Source: a bacterium (lineage in GTDB: Bacteria; UBA10199; 2-02-FULL-44-16; JAAZCA01). From it: a DNA stretch of 28,751 nt. Positions 15,665 to 22,634 of this stretch are shown here, in pieces. The DNA lies in NCBI GenBank assembly GCA_041648665.1, contig JBAZOP010000040.1:1-28751 (forward strand), read 5' to 3'. Both the position numbers and the translations under genes were made by a program. The notes beneath the pieces were generated by a model that worked only from the letters and a program-made list of their open reading frames with translations, had not been told where the DNA came from and ran no database searches. Numbering within the stretch: position 1 is the first letter of the stretch; each line of letters begins with the position of its first letter.

Positions 15665-16369
15665 ATGAGACGCGTGAGCGAGTCGATAATCATGAAGAGG
15701 GTGGCTTATGGCGAGGCCGATTGGATCGTCACCTTTTTCACCCGCGACATGGGCAGGCTCTCCGGCATGGCCAGGTCCGCCCGCCTCTCCAGACGCCGCT
15801 TCGGCGGCGCGCTCGAGCCGGGGACCGTGGTCGAGATGAGCTATAGCACGGGCCGCAACTACGGGCTCGCGAGGTTGGAGGAGGCGCAGATCCTGCTTCC
15901 CATGAACGGCGTCATGAAAAGCCTGGAGAGGATAGGCGCGGTCGCGCGTGCGCTGGCCCTCGCGCTGGCGTTTCTTCAGGAGAACGAGTCGAACCCGGAG
16001 AAATTCGACCTGCTGCGCGCAAGGCTGATGAGTCTCTCCGGATCCGACCCGATACCTCATGAGGGGGCGGCCTTCGAGCTCCGTTGGCTTGCGCTGTGCG
16101 GATACGCGCCGGAGATTGTTCGTTGCGCCAGGTGCGGAGCCGACGTCGCGGATGCGCGGGGATGGTCGTTCGACTTCGCAGGGGGAGGGTTGTCCTGCGG
16201 GTCGTGCAAGGCAGGCCCGGAGTCAATGGGGCTTTCGATTGCGGCTCACAGGGGTTTTTCTTTCCTCACAGGCAAAGGGGAGAGCGATGCCGTCTCGGCT
16301 GAGGCGGCGTCTAGGGTCCTCGGCAGATACATAGATCACGTGCTTGGCCAGCCGCTGGGGGTGAGATAG
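15665..16369 (+). CDS. recO: DNA repair protein RecO
   Basis: A 234-aa recombination mediator that, in the RecFOR pathway, helps load RecA onto SSB-coated single-stranded DNA. The N-terminal OB-fold is recognisable (ESIIMKRVAYGEADWIVTFFTRDMGRLSGMARSAR as a pattern across residues 5-39). A helical middle domain follows, and a C-terminal zinc site has CARCG and CGSC pairs near residues 155-180. The start is ATG 15665 with GAGGG upstream; a longer frame from 15602 would include promoter sequence. The next gene starts 4 nt after the stop, so recO heads an operon with the TonB-like gene and osmC. Confidence 0.9.
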   Translation: MRRVSESIIMKRVAYGEADWIVTFFTRDMGRLSGMARSARLSRRRFGGALEPGTVVEMSYSTGRNYGLARLEEAQILLPMNGVMKSLERIGAVARALALALAFLQENESNPEKFDLLRARLMSLSGSDPIPHEGAAFELRWLALCGYAPEIVRCARCGADVADARGWSFDFAGGGLSCGSCKAGPESMGLSIAAHRGFSFLTGKGESDAVSAEAASRVLGRYIDHVLGQPLGVR

Positions 16370-16373
16370 TCCC

Positions 16374-17192
16374 ATGCGCATAATAGAAGAAAAACCGGAG
16401 ATATGGCCGTTCATCCTCCTGTCGCTCATCATCCACGCGATCATGTTCCTCCTAGCGCCTATGGTGCTCATGCCCCGGTTCCTCACCGCTTCGAAGGAGG
16501 AAAAGATCATCCCGGTGGAGATCATCACGGAGAAGGCTGCGAAGCTCCGTATCGCGGACATCGAAAAACCGGCTGTGGAGAAGAAGCCGGAGAAGACCAA
16601 ATTCCTGGGCATGTACGACAGCTCTGTGCCGGATGAGGTCGTGGGAATCATGAGAAAACCGGGTTCCATGGGCAGGCAGGGCGCTCGCCCTAAGAGCGAG
16701 GCCAAGGCGCAGCCGAAGAAGCGGGCGGCCGACAAGTTGCTCGCGTTCGACGAACAGATCTTCGAGAAAAAGGCCAAGGCCCCGAAGAGCGATTCGCCGC
16801 CAGGCAACGCAGGCTCGATGGACGATTTCTACCCTGACTTCAGGCGTGGGCCCCATACCTATCTCAACGTGCTGCGCTATCCGGACGTGGAGTATTTCGT
16901 GAGGCTCAAGCGCGCGTTCAAGGTGGCCTTCAACCCGGAGCCTTCGCTCAGGGAGCACTTCTCCTTGAACCAGGTGGCGCGCGGCTCGGTGGACGTGGTG
17001 CTCGGGGTCTCTGTGGACAGCTCCGGGAGCCTCGCAGAGCTCTTCATCATGCGCAGCTCCGGCATACCGGGATATGACAACGAGTCCATGAGGACCGTGC
17101 GCGCGTCGGCGCCTTTTTCTTCGCCGCCTAAAAAGTTTCTGGAGGACGACGGCCTGCTCAGGATGAGCTGGACCTTCAGCGTCTATCTATAA
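16374..17192 (+). CDS. TonB-family energy transducer protein
   Basis: A 272-aa inner-membrane protein with one N-terminal helix (residues about 11-32, WPFILLSLIIHAIMFLLAP), a Lys/Glu/Pro-rich periplasmic linker, and a C-terminal TonB-like domain. That domain has the GSVDVVLGVSVDSSGSL strand, a SSGIPGYDNESMRTV helix and a closing WTFSVYL. TonB proteins carry proton-motive energy from ExbB/ExbD to outer-membrane receptors; none of these partners is in the window. In related lineages such proteins also serve gliding or other envelope machines, so the client is open. It follows recO by 4 nt, which is probably an accident of operon packing. Confidence 0.8.
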   Translation: MRIIEEKPEIWPFILLSLIIHAIMFLLAPMVLMPRFLTASKEEKIIPVEIITEKAAKLRIADIEKPAVEKKPEKTKFLGMYDSSVPDEVVGIMRKPGSMGRQGARPKSEAKAQPKKRAADKLLAFDEQIFEKKAKAPKSDSPPGNAGSMDDFYPDFRRGPHTYLNVLRYPDVEYFVRLKRAFKVAFNPEPSLREHFSLNQVARGSVDVVLGVSVDSSGSLAELFIMRSSGIPGYDNESMRTVRASAPFSSPPKKFLEDDGLLRMSWTFSVYL

Positions 17193-17213
17193 CGCACCGA
17201 GCGGAGGGATGGA

Positions 17214-17633
17214 ATGGCAAAAGAGATGATAGCCGAGACCAGGCTGGATTACGACGGCGAAAAGACGGAGTCTTTTTTTGGCAAGCGGCCCCCGATTGAA
17301 CTGGCCGGCCTATCGGAGATGGAGTCGAAGCCCCTCGCATGGACCCCGCCGCACATCTACGTGGCTGCCATCGAGAGCTGTTTTCTCCTGACCTTGCTCG
17401 CAGTCGCCGGCAAGATGAGGATGAATATCAAGTCGTACTCCTCTGAGGCTGAGGGGAAGATCGTCTCGTCCGACGGGTCGCACATGGAGGTCTCGGAGGT
17501 GGTCATCAGGCCCAGGGTCGAGATCGAAGGTGGCGCTGACGCCGGAAAGACAGCCAAGCTCTTCGAGATGGCAAAAGATTATTGCCTGGTCGCGCGCTCG
17601 GTGAAGACCCGCATAAAGATCGAGAATCCCTGA
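17214..17633 (+). CDS. OsmC/Ohr-family protein
   Basis: A 139-aa cytoplasmic protein of the OsmC fold. The two redox cysteines are in the expected places: IESCFLLTLL (the helix Cys) and AKDYCLVARSV (the second Cys near the C-terminus). Characterised members are thiol peroxidases acting on organic hydroperoxides with dihydrolipoamide-type reductants, but many OsmC-like proteins have unknown substrates. The start has GGAGGG about 8 nt upstream. It lies 21 nt after the TonB-like gene and converges with the metal transporter gene, leaving a single base between the stops. Confidence 0.82.
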   Translation: MAKEMIAETRLDYDGEKTESFFGKRPPIELAGLSEMESKPLAWTPPHIYVAAIESCFLLTLLAVAGKMRMNIKSYSSEAEGKIVSSDGSHMEVSEVVIRPRVEIEGGADAGKTAKLFEMAKDYCLVARSVKTRIKIENP

Positions 17634-17634
17634 A

Positions 17635-18441
17635 TCAGACGAAGAGGGCCAGGCTCATCGCCATGACCGCCATTCCTCCCACGAGTCCGTAGATGGAGAG
17701 GTGGTGCTCCCCGTACTCGCGCGCGGCGGGCAGAAGCTCGTCGAACGAGATGAAGACCATTATCCCCGCGACTGCGGCGAAGAGGATGCCGAACGTGACA
17801 TCGTTGAGAAAAGGCCTGAGGAGCAGATAGCCGGTCAGGGCGCCCACGGGTTCGGCCAGCCCGGACATGAAGGAATATGCGAACGCCCTGCGCCTGCTGC
17901 CGGTCGCGTAGTAGATCGGCACTGAAACCGATATGCCTTCCGGGATGTTGTGTATGGCTATGGCGACCGCTATCGCGATTCCGAGCGAAGGGTCCGAGAG
18001 CGCGGCCACGAAGGTCGCGAGCCCCTCGGGGAAATTGTGTATCGTTATGGCGAGCGCCACGAATATCCCGGTTCGATGGAGTTTCTTGTACTTATTCTCT
18101 ATCGCAGGCCTGCCGATCTCCTCGAGCGTGTGCGCTTCATGCGGGTTTTCGTCCGACGGCGTCAACTTGTCGATGATCGCAATCAGTGCGATGCCTGCGA
18201 AAAAAGAGGCGATCGTGAGCCAGTAGCCAGGCCTTTCGCCCATCGCACCCGCAAGCCTCTCCTTTGCCTTGAAGAATATCTCGACCATCGAGACGTAGAT
18301 CATAACGCCTGCGGAAAAACCCAGAGATACCGAGAGGAAGCGGCGGCTGGTCGCCTTTCCAATGAAAGCGATGATGCTCCCTATGCCTGTCGCGAGTCCG
18401 GCCAGGAGCGTGAGAAGGAATGCAAGGTAGACGTTATTCAT
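17635..18441 (-). CDS. zupT: ZIP-family metal transporter (ZupT-like)
   Basis: A 268-aa inner-membrane protein with about eight helices that imports zinc and often iron, manganese or cobalt. The metal-path helices carry HNFPEG and HNIPEG, the paired signature of ZupT. A cytoplasmic loop with ENPHEAH may bind metal. The ATG overlaps the last codons of the upstream lipoprotein gene by 8 bases, so translation is probably coupled. Length equals that of known ZupT proteins. No Zur-like operator is obvious. Confidence 0.9.
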   Translation of the reverse strand: MNNVYLAFLLTLLAGLATGIGSIIAFIGKATSRRFLSVSLGFSAGVMIYVSMVEIFFKAKERLAGAMGERPGYWLTIASFFAGIALIAIIDKLTPSDENPHEAHTLEEIGRPAIENKYKKLHRTGIFVALAITIHNFPEGLATFVAALSDPSLGIAIAVAIAIHNIPEGISVSVPIYYATGSRRRAFAYSFMSGLAEPVGALTGYLLLRPFLNDVTFGILFAAVAGIMVFISFDELLPAAREYGEHHLSIYGLVGGMAVMAMSLALFV

Positions 18442-18868
18442 TGTATTTTATCGCCTTGCACTCCGCGGTCGGCATGCCGATGATGGTTGAGTCGGTCTGC
18501 TGGTAATAGCAGCCCCCGTCGAAGGGGCAGACCATCTCGCCCCCTGCGCCGCCGGCGATGGGCGTCTCGGAGAACTTGAGCTCCGCGATCGCGTCTGCGC
18601 CGAGCCGCGCCGCCCGCTCGCGCATGGCCTTCACAAGCTCGCCCCGGTCTATGTCCCTGTAGCCGGTCGCCTTGATCGACGCTATCTCCACGAAGGGTCT
18701 GGAGGCGGCGCCCTCCTCTACGACCTCTATCTTCGTCGCTTCCGTATGCCCGGAGGATTTGTAGTCGGCCGATATCTTTGAGACCTGGGTTTTTACGCTC
18801 ATTGAAGTGCATGAGGCGCAAAATAGCGCGAGCGCTGCGACGGCTGCAAGAAGAGGAAAGTTTTTCAT
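18434..18868 (-). CDS. putative lipoprotein of unknown function
   Basis: A 144-aa protein whose N-terminus (MKNFPLLAAVAALALFCASC) looks like a lipoprotein signal with the lipidated Cys at residue 20; the -3 residue is Cys rather than the usual Leu, so the lipobox is slightly off. The mature domain has a YRDIDRGELVKAMRERAARLGADAI-like helix pattern, as in small envelope proteins that act on heavy-metal or stress signals, then a Cys pair in VCPFDGGCYY. It overlaps the metal transporter gene by 8 bases, suggesting a shared envelope or metal role. The start at 18868 has GAGG 5 nt upstream; the frame further up crosses a terminator and is rejected. Confidence 0.7.
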   Translation of the reverse strand: MKNFPLLAAVAALALFCASCTSMSVKTQVSKISADYKSSGHTEATKIEVVEEGAASRPFVEIASIKATGYRDIDRGELVKAMRERAARLGADAIAELKFSETPIAGGAGGEMVCPFDGGCYYQQTDSTIIGMPTAECKAIKYNE

Positions 18869-18877
18869 AGTTGCCTC

Positions 18878-18907
18878 AAAAAAGGCCCGGGGATCTCCCG
18901 GGCCTTT
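18878..18907 (-). terminator. rho-independent terminator after the 18930-19394 gene
   Basis: The perfect 11-bp stem AAAGGCCCGGG/CCCGGGCCTTT (18881-18891 with 18897-18907) has a 5-nt loop and a T-run on the minus strand. It stands between two minus-strand genes only 10 nt before the lipoprotein start, so the lipoprotein-zupT pair depends on readthrough or an internal start. Confidence 0.8.
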
Positions 18908-18929
18908 GCATGTGAAATGACCTCGCCTC

Positions 18930-19394
18930 TCACCAGACATCAGCTTGCCAGTTGCCACGGATATTCACCTTCTGCTCCGGACCTTTGTCGGCCACGGGGG
19001 GAGGGGTCGATGCGACCGACTCCGCATATGGGGCGTTGAATCTCACGGTGTAGTTCAGGTCGAATACCTTTGTGCCGTCCTTGCGTTCTTTGACGAGGGT
19101 CTTTTTGTGATCCATCGTGGTGAACTGGCACTTGTCGAACGACACGGCTATGCCCTTGGTGGCCTTGACGAGCTTCGGGATCATGGCGTCGTACATCTGG
19201 TCGCTGACCTTCGCCCGGATCTCTTTGGTTTTCAAACCGGGGTAATTCCTGGTGTCCACGTCCCAATCGAGGTTGATGGTGAGATACCCGTCTTGCCTGA
19301 TATCTCCGCTCACGTCCACGGTATTGGCGAAAGCCAGGACCGGGACCGCGAGGGCTATCAGGAGGACCATCGCGAACAAGTTTCTTGATTTCAT
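18930..19394 (-). CDS. exported protein of unknown function
   Basis: A 154-aa protein with a typical Sec signal peptide (MKSRNLFAMVLLIALAVPVL, cleavage after AFA near residue 23). The mature part starts with NTVDVSGDIRQDGYLTINLDWDVD and appears beta-rich. It has a single Cys in DKCQFTTMD and ends with a GNWQADVW segment. The family is not recognised; a periplasmic or secreted beta-sandwich protein is a fair description. It has its own promoter (19424-19450), a GGGGG-containing ribosome site and its own terminator, so it is a single-gene unit that may be well expressed. Confidence 0.75.
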   Translation of the reverse strand: MKSRNLFAMVLLIALAVPVLAFANTVDVSGDIRQDGYLTINLDWDVDTRNYPGLKTKEIRAKVSDQMYDAMIPKLVKATKGIAVSFDKCQFTTMDHKKTLVKERKDGTKVFDLNYTVRFNAPYAESVASTPPPVADKGPEQKVNIRGNWQADVW

Positions 19395-19423
19395 AATTTT
19401 CCCCCTTTGTTGGATTGGCGAAG

Positions 19424-19450
19424 ATTATAGGCCGCGCGAGGCTGTGTCAA
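19424..19450 (-). promoter_or_regulatory. sigma70-type promoter for the exported protein gene
   Basis: On the minus strand TTGACA (19450-19445) and TATAAT (19429-19424) are both perfect consensus boxes, with a 15-nt spacer that is one or two bases short of usual. The gene's ATG is 30 nt further on. Confidence 0.65.
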
Positions 19451-19498
19451 GGAAGAGCTGCGGGGCTGATAGGACTGGAATCTGCGGCGATGGCGGTA

Positions 19499-19504
19499 TA
19501 TAAT
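19499..19504 (+). promoter_or_regulatory. -10 box that places the ATP-grasp gene transcript start at its ATG
   Basis: TATAAT at 19499-19504 is followed 7 nt later by the ATG at 19512, where transcription would begin. No -35 box near 19476 is convincing. If used, the mRNA is leaderless, which fits the absence of any ribosome site here. Confidence 0.4.
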
Positions 19505-19511
19505 GCCGCGC

Positions 19512-20864
19512 ATGTTCAGGCGCAATTTCCATGAGCGCATGCCCGCCCGCCTTGCGCGCATGTTTGAAAAGAGGGGGGTCGGCGACCTCAAGGTCGATCT
19601 CTGGAACGCATTCGTCGACTCGGGCCTCGTCGGAATCACTGACCACGACTGTTCGGCCCTTCCGAGAATCCTGCCCCTGTCGTATCTGCCGGTGATCAGG
19701 CGCGCGGCCCGCGACATCACCGAGTGCCTGATGAAGATCCTCTCGCTCCCTGAGAGGGAACTTCGGGCCGTGCTGCCCGGAGGGCCGGTAGCAAGCTATC
19801 TGATCGAGGAGCTCGGCGTGCTGCGCCACAGGCCGCGAAGGCTCACAGGCAGCATGCGCTTCGACATGGCGATCGTGGGGGAGCCCGGCCCGGACAATCC
19901 GCCGGTGCTCATGGAGGTAAACGAGATCGGCTTCGACGGGATCGGCCGTTCCTCGTTCATCCAGCAGAGTCTGCTTCGACTATTCCCCGGGCTCGCGCCG
20001 CGCGTGCGCTGCCTGGACACTGCGGCCGCCGAGGTGCGCAACATGCGCAGGCTGGGTCCGAAACTCTCGCGCTTTCACTACGACTCCTACACGTGGGAGG
20101 AGGAGTCGATCCTGATGCGGGCCGGGCGAGCGGGGCTTACGATAAGGATCTCGCAGCCGCCGGCGTTTCGCGCGCCCATAGACGAGGACTGTAAACTCAT
20201 GCAACGCGAGAGGGTGCGAGTGGAGAAGGGCAGGCTCGTGGTGGGCGATTTTGCGCCCAGCTCCTACATGGTCGCGTACAGCTTCGAGCTCAAGGACTAC
20301 AAGGAGGCGCCGGACTTTTTCAGGATGCTCATCCGCTGCAAGACCCCGCAATACAGCCCGTTCATCACGGGACTCGTCGCGCCCAAGACGATCCTTGTGA
20401 TCCTGTCGGACCGCTCGCTCACCGGCCGCCTGATCGGCCCGGCGCGCGCGAGGAGGCTTTCGAATTCTGTCCTGCGCGCGAGTCTGCTTCCGGGCAGGGA
20501 GGAGGAGGTCATTCGCAGGCCCGAGGGTCTGGTGCTCAAACACGCGGACGGCATGGGAGGTGAGAGGGTCTTCGTCGGCAGGGAGGCGGCAAGGCAGGTG
20601 AAGAAGATCCGGCCGCGCGACGCGGCCCACTGGGTTGTGCAGGATCGCATTGACATCAACACCATGGACATCGACGGCTTTCTCTCGCGGCCGCGCCGCG
20701 TGATCGCGGACCTGGGGGTCTATGTGCAGTACGACTGGAACGGCAGGGAGTTCCTGAATTTCGATGTGGGCGGCTTCATCACGCGCGCCACCAACCGAAG
20801 CCTCAAGGTCAACGTTTCCGGCGGCGGCTGCCAAGTCCCCGTCATGTTCGATAAAAGCAGATAG
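19512..20864 (+). CDS. ATP-grasp-like ligase of unknown substrate
   Basis: A 450-aa cytoplasmic protein with features of an ATP-grasp enzyme, a fold that joins a carboxylate to an amine through an acyl-phosphate. MEVNEIGFDGIG (residues about 137-148) resembles a metal-binding E-x-N loop. VLKHADGMGGERVFVG in the C-terminal third looks like the ATP-binding Lys and Gly-rich loop. WVVQDRID and FDVGGFITRATN follow, and it closes with NVSGGGCQVPVMF. The order suggests a permuted or distant member; the family and product are unknown. The start at 19512 is preferred over 19503 because the latter lies in a TATAAT box. A 42-bp remnant of a second copy of its 3' end lies 2 kb downstream. Confidence 0.6.
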   Translation: MFRRNFHERMPARLARMFEKRGVGDLKVDLWNAFVDSGLVGITDHDCSALPRILPLSYLPVIRRAARDITECLMKILSLPERELRAVLPGGPVASYLIEELGVLRHRPRRLTGSMRFDMAIVGEPGPDNPPVLMEVNEIGFDGIGRSSFIQQSLLRLFPGLAPRVRCLDTAAAEVRNMRRLGPKLSRFHYDSYTWEEESILMRAGRAGLTIRISQPPAFRAPIDEDCKLMQRERVRVEKGRLVVGDFAPSSYMVAYSFELKDYKEAPDFFRMLIRCKTPQYSPFITGLVAPKTILVILSDRSLTGRLIGPARARRLSNSVLRASLLPGREEEVIRRPEGLVLKHADGMGGERVFVGREAARQVKKIRPRDAAHWVVQDRIDINTMDIDGFLSRPRRVIADLGVYVQYDWNGREFLNFDVGGFITRATNRSLKVNVSGGGCQVPVMFDKSR

Positions 20865-20873
20865 CAGACTTCA

Positions 20874-20939
20874 TAATCGCAGTACCATCGCTTCACCATC
20901 GCCGTGCCATCGCATTATCATTGCCTCATCATCGCATTT
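20874..20939 (+). repeat. six tandem 11-bp repeats after the ATP-grasp gene
   Basis: A core YCATCGC recurs at 20874 (TAATCGC), 20885, 20896, 20907, 20918 (TCATTGC) and 20929, exactly every 11 bases, with a variable 4-base spacer. The period is close to one helical turn. It is intergenic, 10 bp beyond the stop of the ATP-grasp gene. Confidence 0.65.
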
Positions 20940-21012
20940 AAAATCAGAAAACAGAGAATAGACTGAGAAAACTGATAACCTGCCTGCCGGCAGGCTGAGC
21001 AACTGAGAGTTG

Positions 21013-21045
21013 AAAAAAGAGAGCAGGGCTCATGGCAGAGCCCTG
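21013..21045 (-). terminator. terminator overlapping the end of the leftward four-helix gene
   Basis: Stem CAGGGCTC/GAGCCCTG (21024-21031 with 21038-21045), 6-nt loop, then six T on the minus strand after a short gap. The hairpin includes the gene's stop codon. Confidence 0.7.
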
Positions 21046-21365
21046 ATTTGAACGTAGGCCAGGCGAAGGCGGGATTTGAGCGAAGCCTGGGCGGCGCCAT
21101 CGAGCAGGCCGAAGGCTGCTGCAAGATCGAGCGCAGCCGCGACTTCAGCGATCGAGCCCATGGCGATTCTGAAGAAGCGGCGTCGATCGAGCCCGCGCTT
21201 CTGCTTTCCGTTTCCTTCCGATAGATTGAGAACAGCTGACGTGGTTGCGCGGCGCAGCTGATCAACGAGATCGCCGTGTCCTTTGGGCCACCTGGTCACC
21301 CTCCTTGCAACCTCCTCTGCCACTCTTACCAACTGCTTGTAGCACCCCAGTTTTTCGTGGTTCAT
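21030..21365 (-). CDS. four-helix-bundle protein, 23S rRNA IVS/S23 family (leftward copy)
   Basis: A 111-aa helical protein of the family first found in 23S rRNA intervening sequences and also as free-standing genes. The diagnostic core is DQLRRATTSAVLNLSEGNG followed by RRRFFRIAMGSIAEVAAALDLA. Known members form pentameric four-helix bundles with a basic surface and probably bind nucleic acid; related Avd proteins work with diversity-generating retroelements, but no reverse transcriptase is present here. The start has GGAGG 4 nt upstream. It is head-to-head with a close homolog at 21449, and the DNA of the two is similar enough to form a long inverted repeat. Confidence 0.85.
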   Translation of the reverse strand: MNHEKLGCYKQLVRVAEEVARRVTRWPKGHGDLVDQLRRATTSAVLNLSEGNGKQKRGLDRRRFFRIAMGSIAEVAAALDLAAAFGLLDGAAQASLKSRLRLAYVQIRALP

Positions 21366-21377
21366 GAAGCCTCCTTT

Positions 21378-21437
21378 AGGTTCGATTTTCGTTTCGGGCT
21401 CTCAATTGGGCGGGAGCCCGAAACGAAAACCGAACCT
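21378..21437 (+). repeat. 24-bp palindrome at the centre of the inverted gene duplication
   Basis: Arms 21378-21401 and 21414-21437 are complementary at 23 of 24 positions, with a 12-base spacer. Each arm borders the ribosome site of one of the two divergent four-helix genes, 11-12 bases from each ATG. No -10/-35 pair is evident inside it. Confidence 0.85.
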
Positions 21438-21448
21438 TGGAGGTATAT

Positions 21449-21787
21449 ATGTTGCACGAAAAACTGGAGTGCTACCGCAGGTCAGTAAGGTTGGCAGAGG
21501 AGTTAAGCAAGGAGGGTGCCAGGTGGCCCCGAGGCCTAGGCTATCTATATGATCAGCTGCGCCGCGCCATGGCCTCAGTGGTCCTCAATACCGCGGAAGG
21601 AAACGCGCGCAGGAGCGCGGCTGAACGCCGCCGGTTCTTCGAGATCGCCCGCGCCTCAGCCGTCGAGGTTTCAGCCTGCATTGATCTCGCTTGCTCTTTC
21701 GGCTTGATGCCGCCGATGGGCGCACTCTCCCTCAAATCCCGCCTCACCGAGGTCAGCAAGATGCTCTGGGGCTTGATGAAGCGCTAA
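21449..21787 (+). CDS. four-helix-bundle protein, 23S rRNA IVS/S23 family (rightward copy)
   Basis: A 112-aa homolog of the leftward gene; both start HEKL-x-CY, share RWP-x-G, and have DQLRRAMASVVLNTAEGNA, then RRRFFEIARASAVEVSACIDLACSFGL. The ATG at 21449 has GGAGG 5 nt upstream; the frame extends to a TTG at 21437 inside the palindrome, which is rejected. The C-terminus (LTEVSKMLWGLMKR) differs from its twin. It carries an extra Cys pair in the last helices. No terminator is obvious. It is likely a nucleic-acid-binding accessory protein, but its partner is unknown. Confidence 0.85.
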   Translation: MLHEKLECYRRSVRLAEELSKEGARWPRGLGYLYDQLRRAMASVVLNTAEGNARRSAAERRRFFEIARASAVEVSACIDLACSFGLMPPMGALSLKSRLTEVSKMLWGLMKR

Positions 21788-21852
21788 TCAATCGCTTCCT
21801 CATCGAAGTCACCTGTCATGGGGTCGGGATGAGCGCCTTCAGGTCTCTTCAG

Positions 21853-21868
21853 GAAACCCCCGAAAACG
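21853..21868 (+). repeat. 16-bp direct repeat, copy 1
   Basis: GAAACCCCCGAAAACG is repeated exactly at 23217-23232. Flanking bases are also partly alike. Copy 1 lies before hairpin element 1 and copy 2 after hairpin element 2. Confidence 0.7.
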
Positions 21869-21936
21869 CCGGCGTACAGTCGCCTGGCGCTTCGATGATT
21901 GAGAATTCCCGGGACACGACACTTAATTCTAAATAA

Positions 21937-22166
21937 CGACAGGCGCAGGGGGCGCCCCATTGCGACAATCGGGCGCGGCTTCGAGCGTAGTGTATTCGGA
22001 AGTGAAAAATCGACTTGGTTTCGCGAATTGGAGGCTGACAAGCGGAAGACATCCAATTCGCTTCCTGTGCAAGAGGCTATAATGCTCTTGAAACCAGGCG
22101 ATTTTTCACGACGAAAAACGGAGCGAGTGGCGCCGTCGCAATGGGGCGGCCCCGACGAGCCTGTCG
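21937..22166 (-). repeat. long hairpin element 1 (230 bp) with a conserved apical loop
   Basis: Nested inverted repeats fold the whole segment: CGACAGGC (21937-21944) with GCCTGTCG (22159-22166); a perfect 14-bp pair at 21953-21966 and 22135-22148; GTGAAAAATCG at 22002-22012 with its complement at 22099-22109; and an apical 10-bp stem 22023-22032 with 22052-22061 around a 19-nt loop. On the minus strand the loop starts TGTCTTCC and ends GTCAGCC, as in element 2. It fills most of the 541-bp gap 21788-22328. An open frame of 139 codons across it is not convincing as a protein. Confidence 0.7.
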
Positions 22167-22170
22167 CAAC

Positions 22171-22202
22171 AAGGTCCTTTTCAGGTGCAGTGAAACGCAG
22201 CA
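22171..22202 (+). repeat. 32-bp imperfect direct repeat, copy 1
   Basis: Contains CCTTTTCAGGTGCAG (22176-22190) followed by YGAAWCGCAGCA; the second copy is at 24161-24193 with the 15-base core exact, two substitutions downstream of it and one small indel upstream. Confidence 0.65.
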
Positions 22203-22307
22203 CCCCGCAGTGATTTCGTCACCAGTTTCAACTCCTTACCTTGAAATCAAAGGACAATTCGCTGGCCTCCCGTTTGCATTGCAATACGAGCGAGGGCGGG
22301 ATCGTCG

Positions 22308-22337
22308 TTGACAAAATATGCATAAAATATGTACAAT
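22308..22337 (+). promoter_or_regulatory. sigma70-type promoter overlapping the brnT start
   Basis: TTGACA (22308-22313), an 18-nt spacer and TACAAT (22332-22337). The first ATG of brnT (22329) lies within the spacer, so this promoter cannot make an mRNA carrying that codon. Confidence 0.5.
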
Positions 22338-22634
22338 ATAAATACAGAGTGGCTGTTCGAGTGGGACCTCGGGCGGGAAATCAGGAACCTCTCGAAGCAC
22401 GGGGTGTCGTTTCGGGTCGCCATTGAAGTTTTTGCGGACCCGAAGGTCATTCACCTTGAGGACGGGAGGCATTCATCAGAGGAGGACCGTTTCTATGCGG
22501 TCGGCAAGACATCGGAAGGCGAGGTCGTCACCGTGCGCTATACTGTTCGAGGGCATACGATAAGGATCTTCGGCGCGGCGAAGTGGCGCAGGTGGAGGAG
22601 GTACTATGAAAGAGAAAATTCCGAATCCGGATAA
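22329..22634 (+). CDS. brnT: BrnT-family toxin of a type II toxin-antitoxin pair
   Basis: Up to 101 aa. FEWD at residues 10-13, NLSKHGVSF (20-28), a VFADPKVIHLED segment and a closing VRYTVRGHTIRIFGAAKWR match BrnT (DUF497), a RelE-fold ribonuclease that cuts mRNA. In the family the final part usually reads R-[IV]-I-S-A-R; here it is RIFGAAK, so one conserved Ser/Arg region is altered and activity may be reduced. The ATG at 22329 has no ribosome site and sits inside a likely promoter. Family proteins often begin just before FEWD, and an in-frame CTG at 22353 would give exactly that start. The antitoxin gene overlaps its 3' end by 29 bases. Confidence 0.8.
   Translation: MYNINTEWLFEWDLGREIRNLSKHGVSFRVAIEVFADPKVIHLEDGRHSSEEDRFYAVGKTSEGEVVTVRYTVRGHTIRIFGAAKWRRWRRYYERENSESG

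Noticed and set aside
19980..20834. 284-codon minus-strand frame over the ATP-grasp-like gene
   Set aside because: Arg/His/Ala-rich shadow of a well-formed plus-strand gene, with no ribosome site.
20982..20995. GCCTGCCGGCAGGC palindrome as a terminator of the ATP-grasp gene
   Set aside because: No T-run follows on the plus strand; it could be a binding site but there is no support.
21030..21787. Diversity-generating retroelement, suggested by Avd-like four-helix proteins
   Set aside because: No reverse transcriptase, template repeat or variable repeat is present in the window.
21784..22203. 139-codon minus-strand open frame after the four-helix gene
   Set aside because: It runs through hairpin element 1, whose base pairing explains the sequence; the translation has no domain character and no ribosome site.
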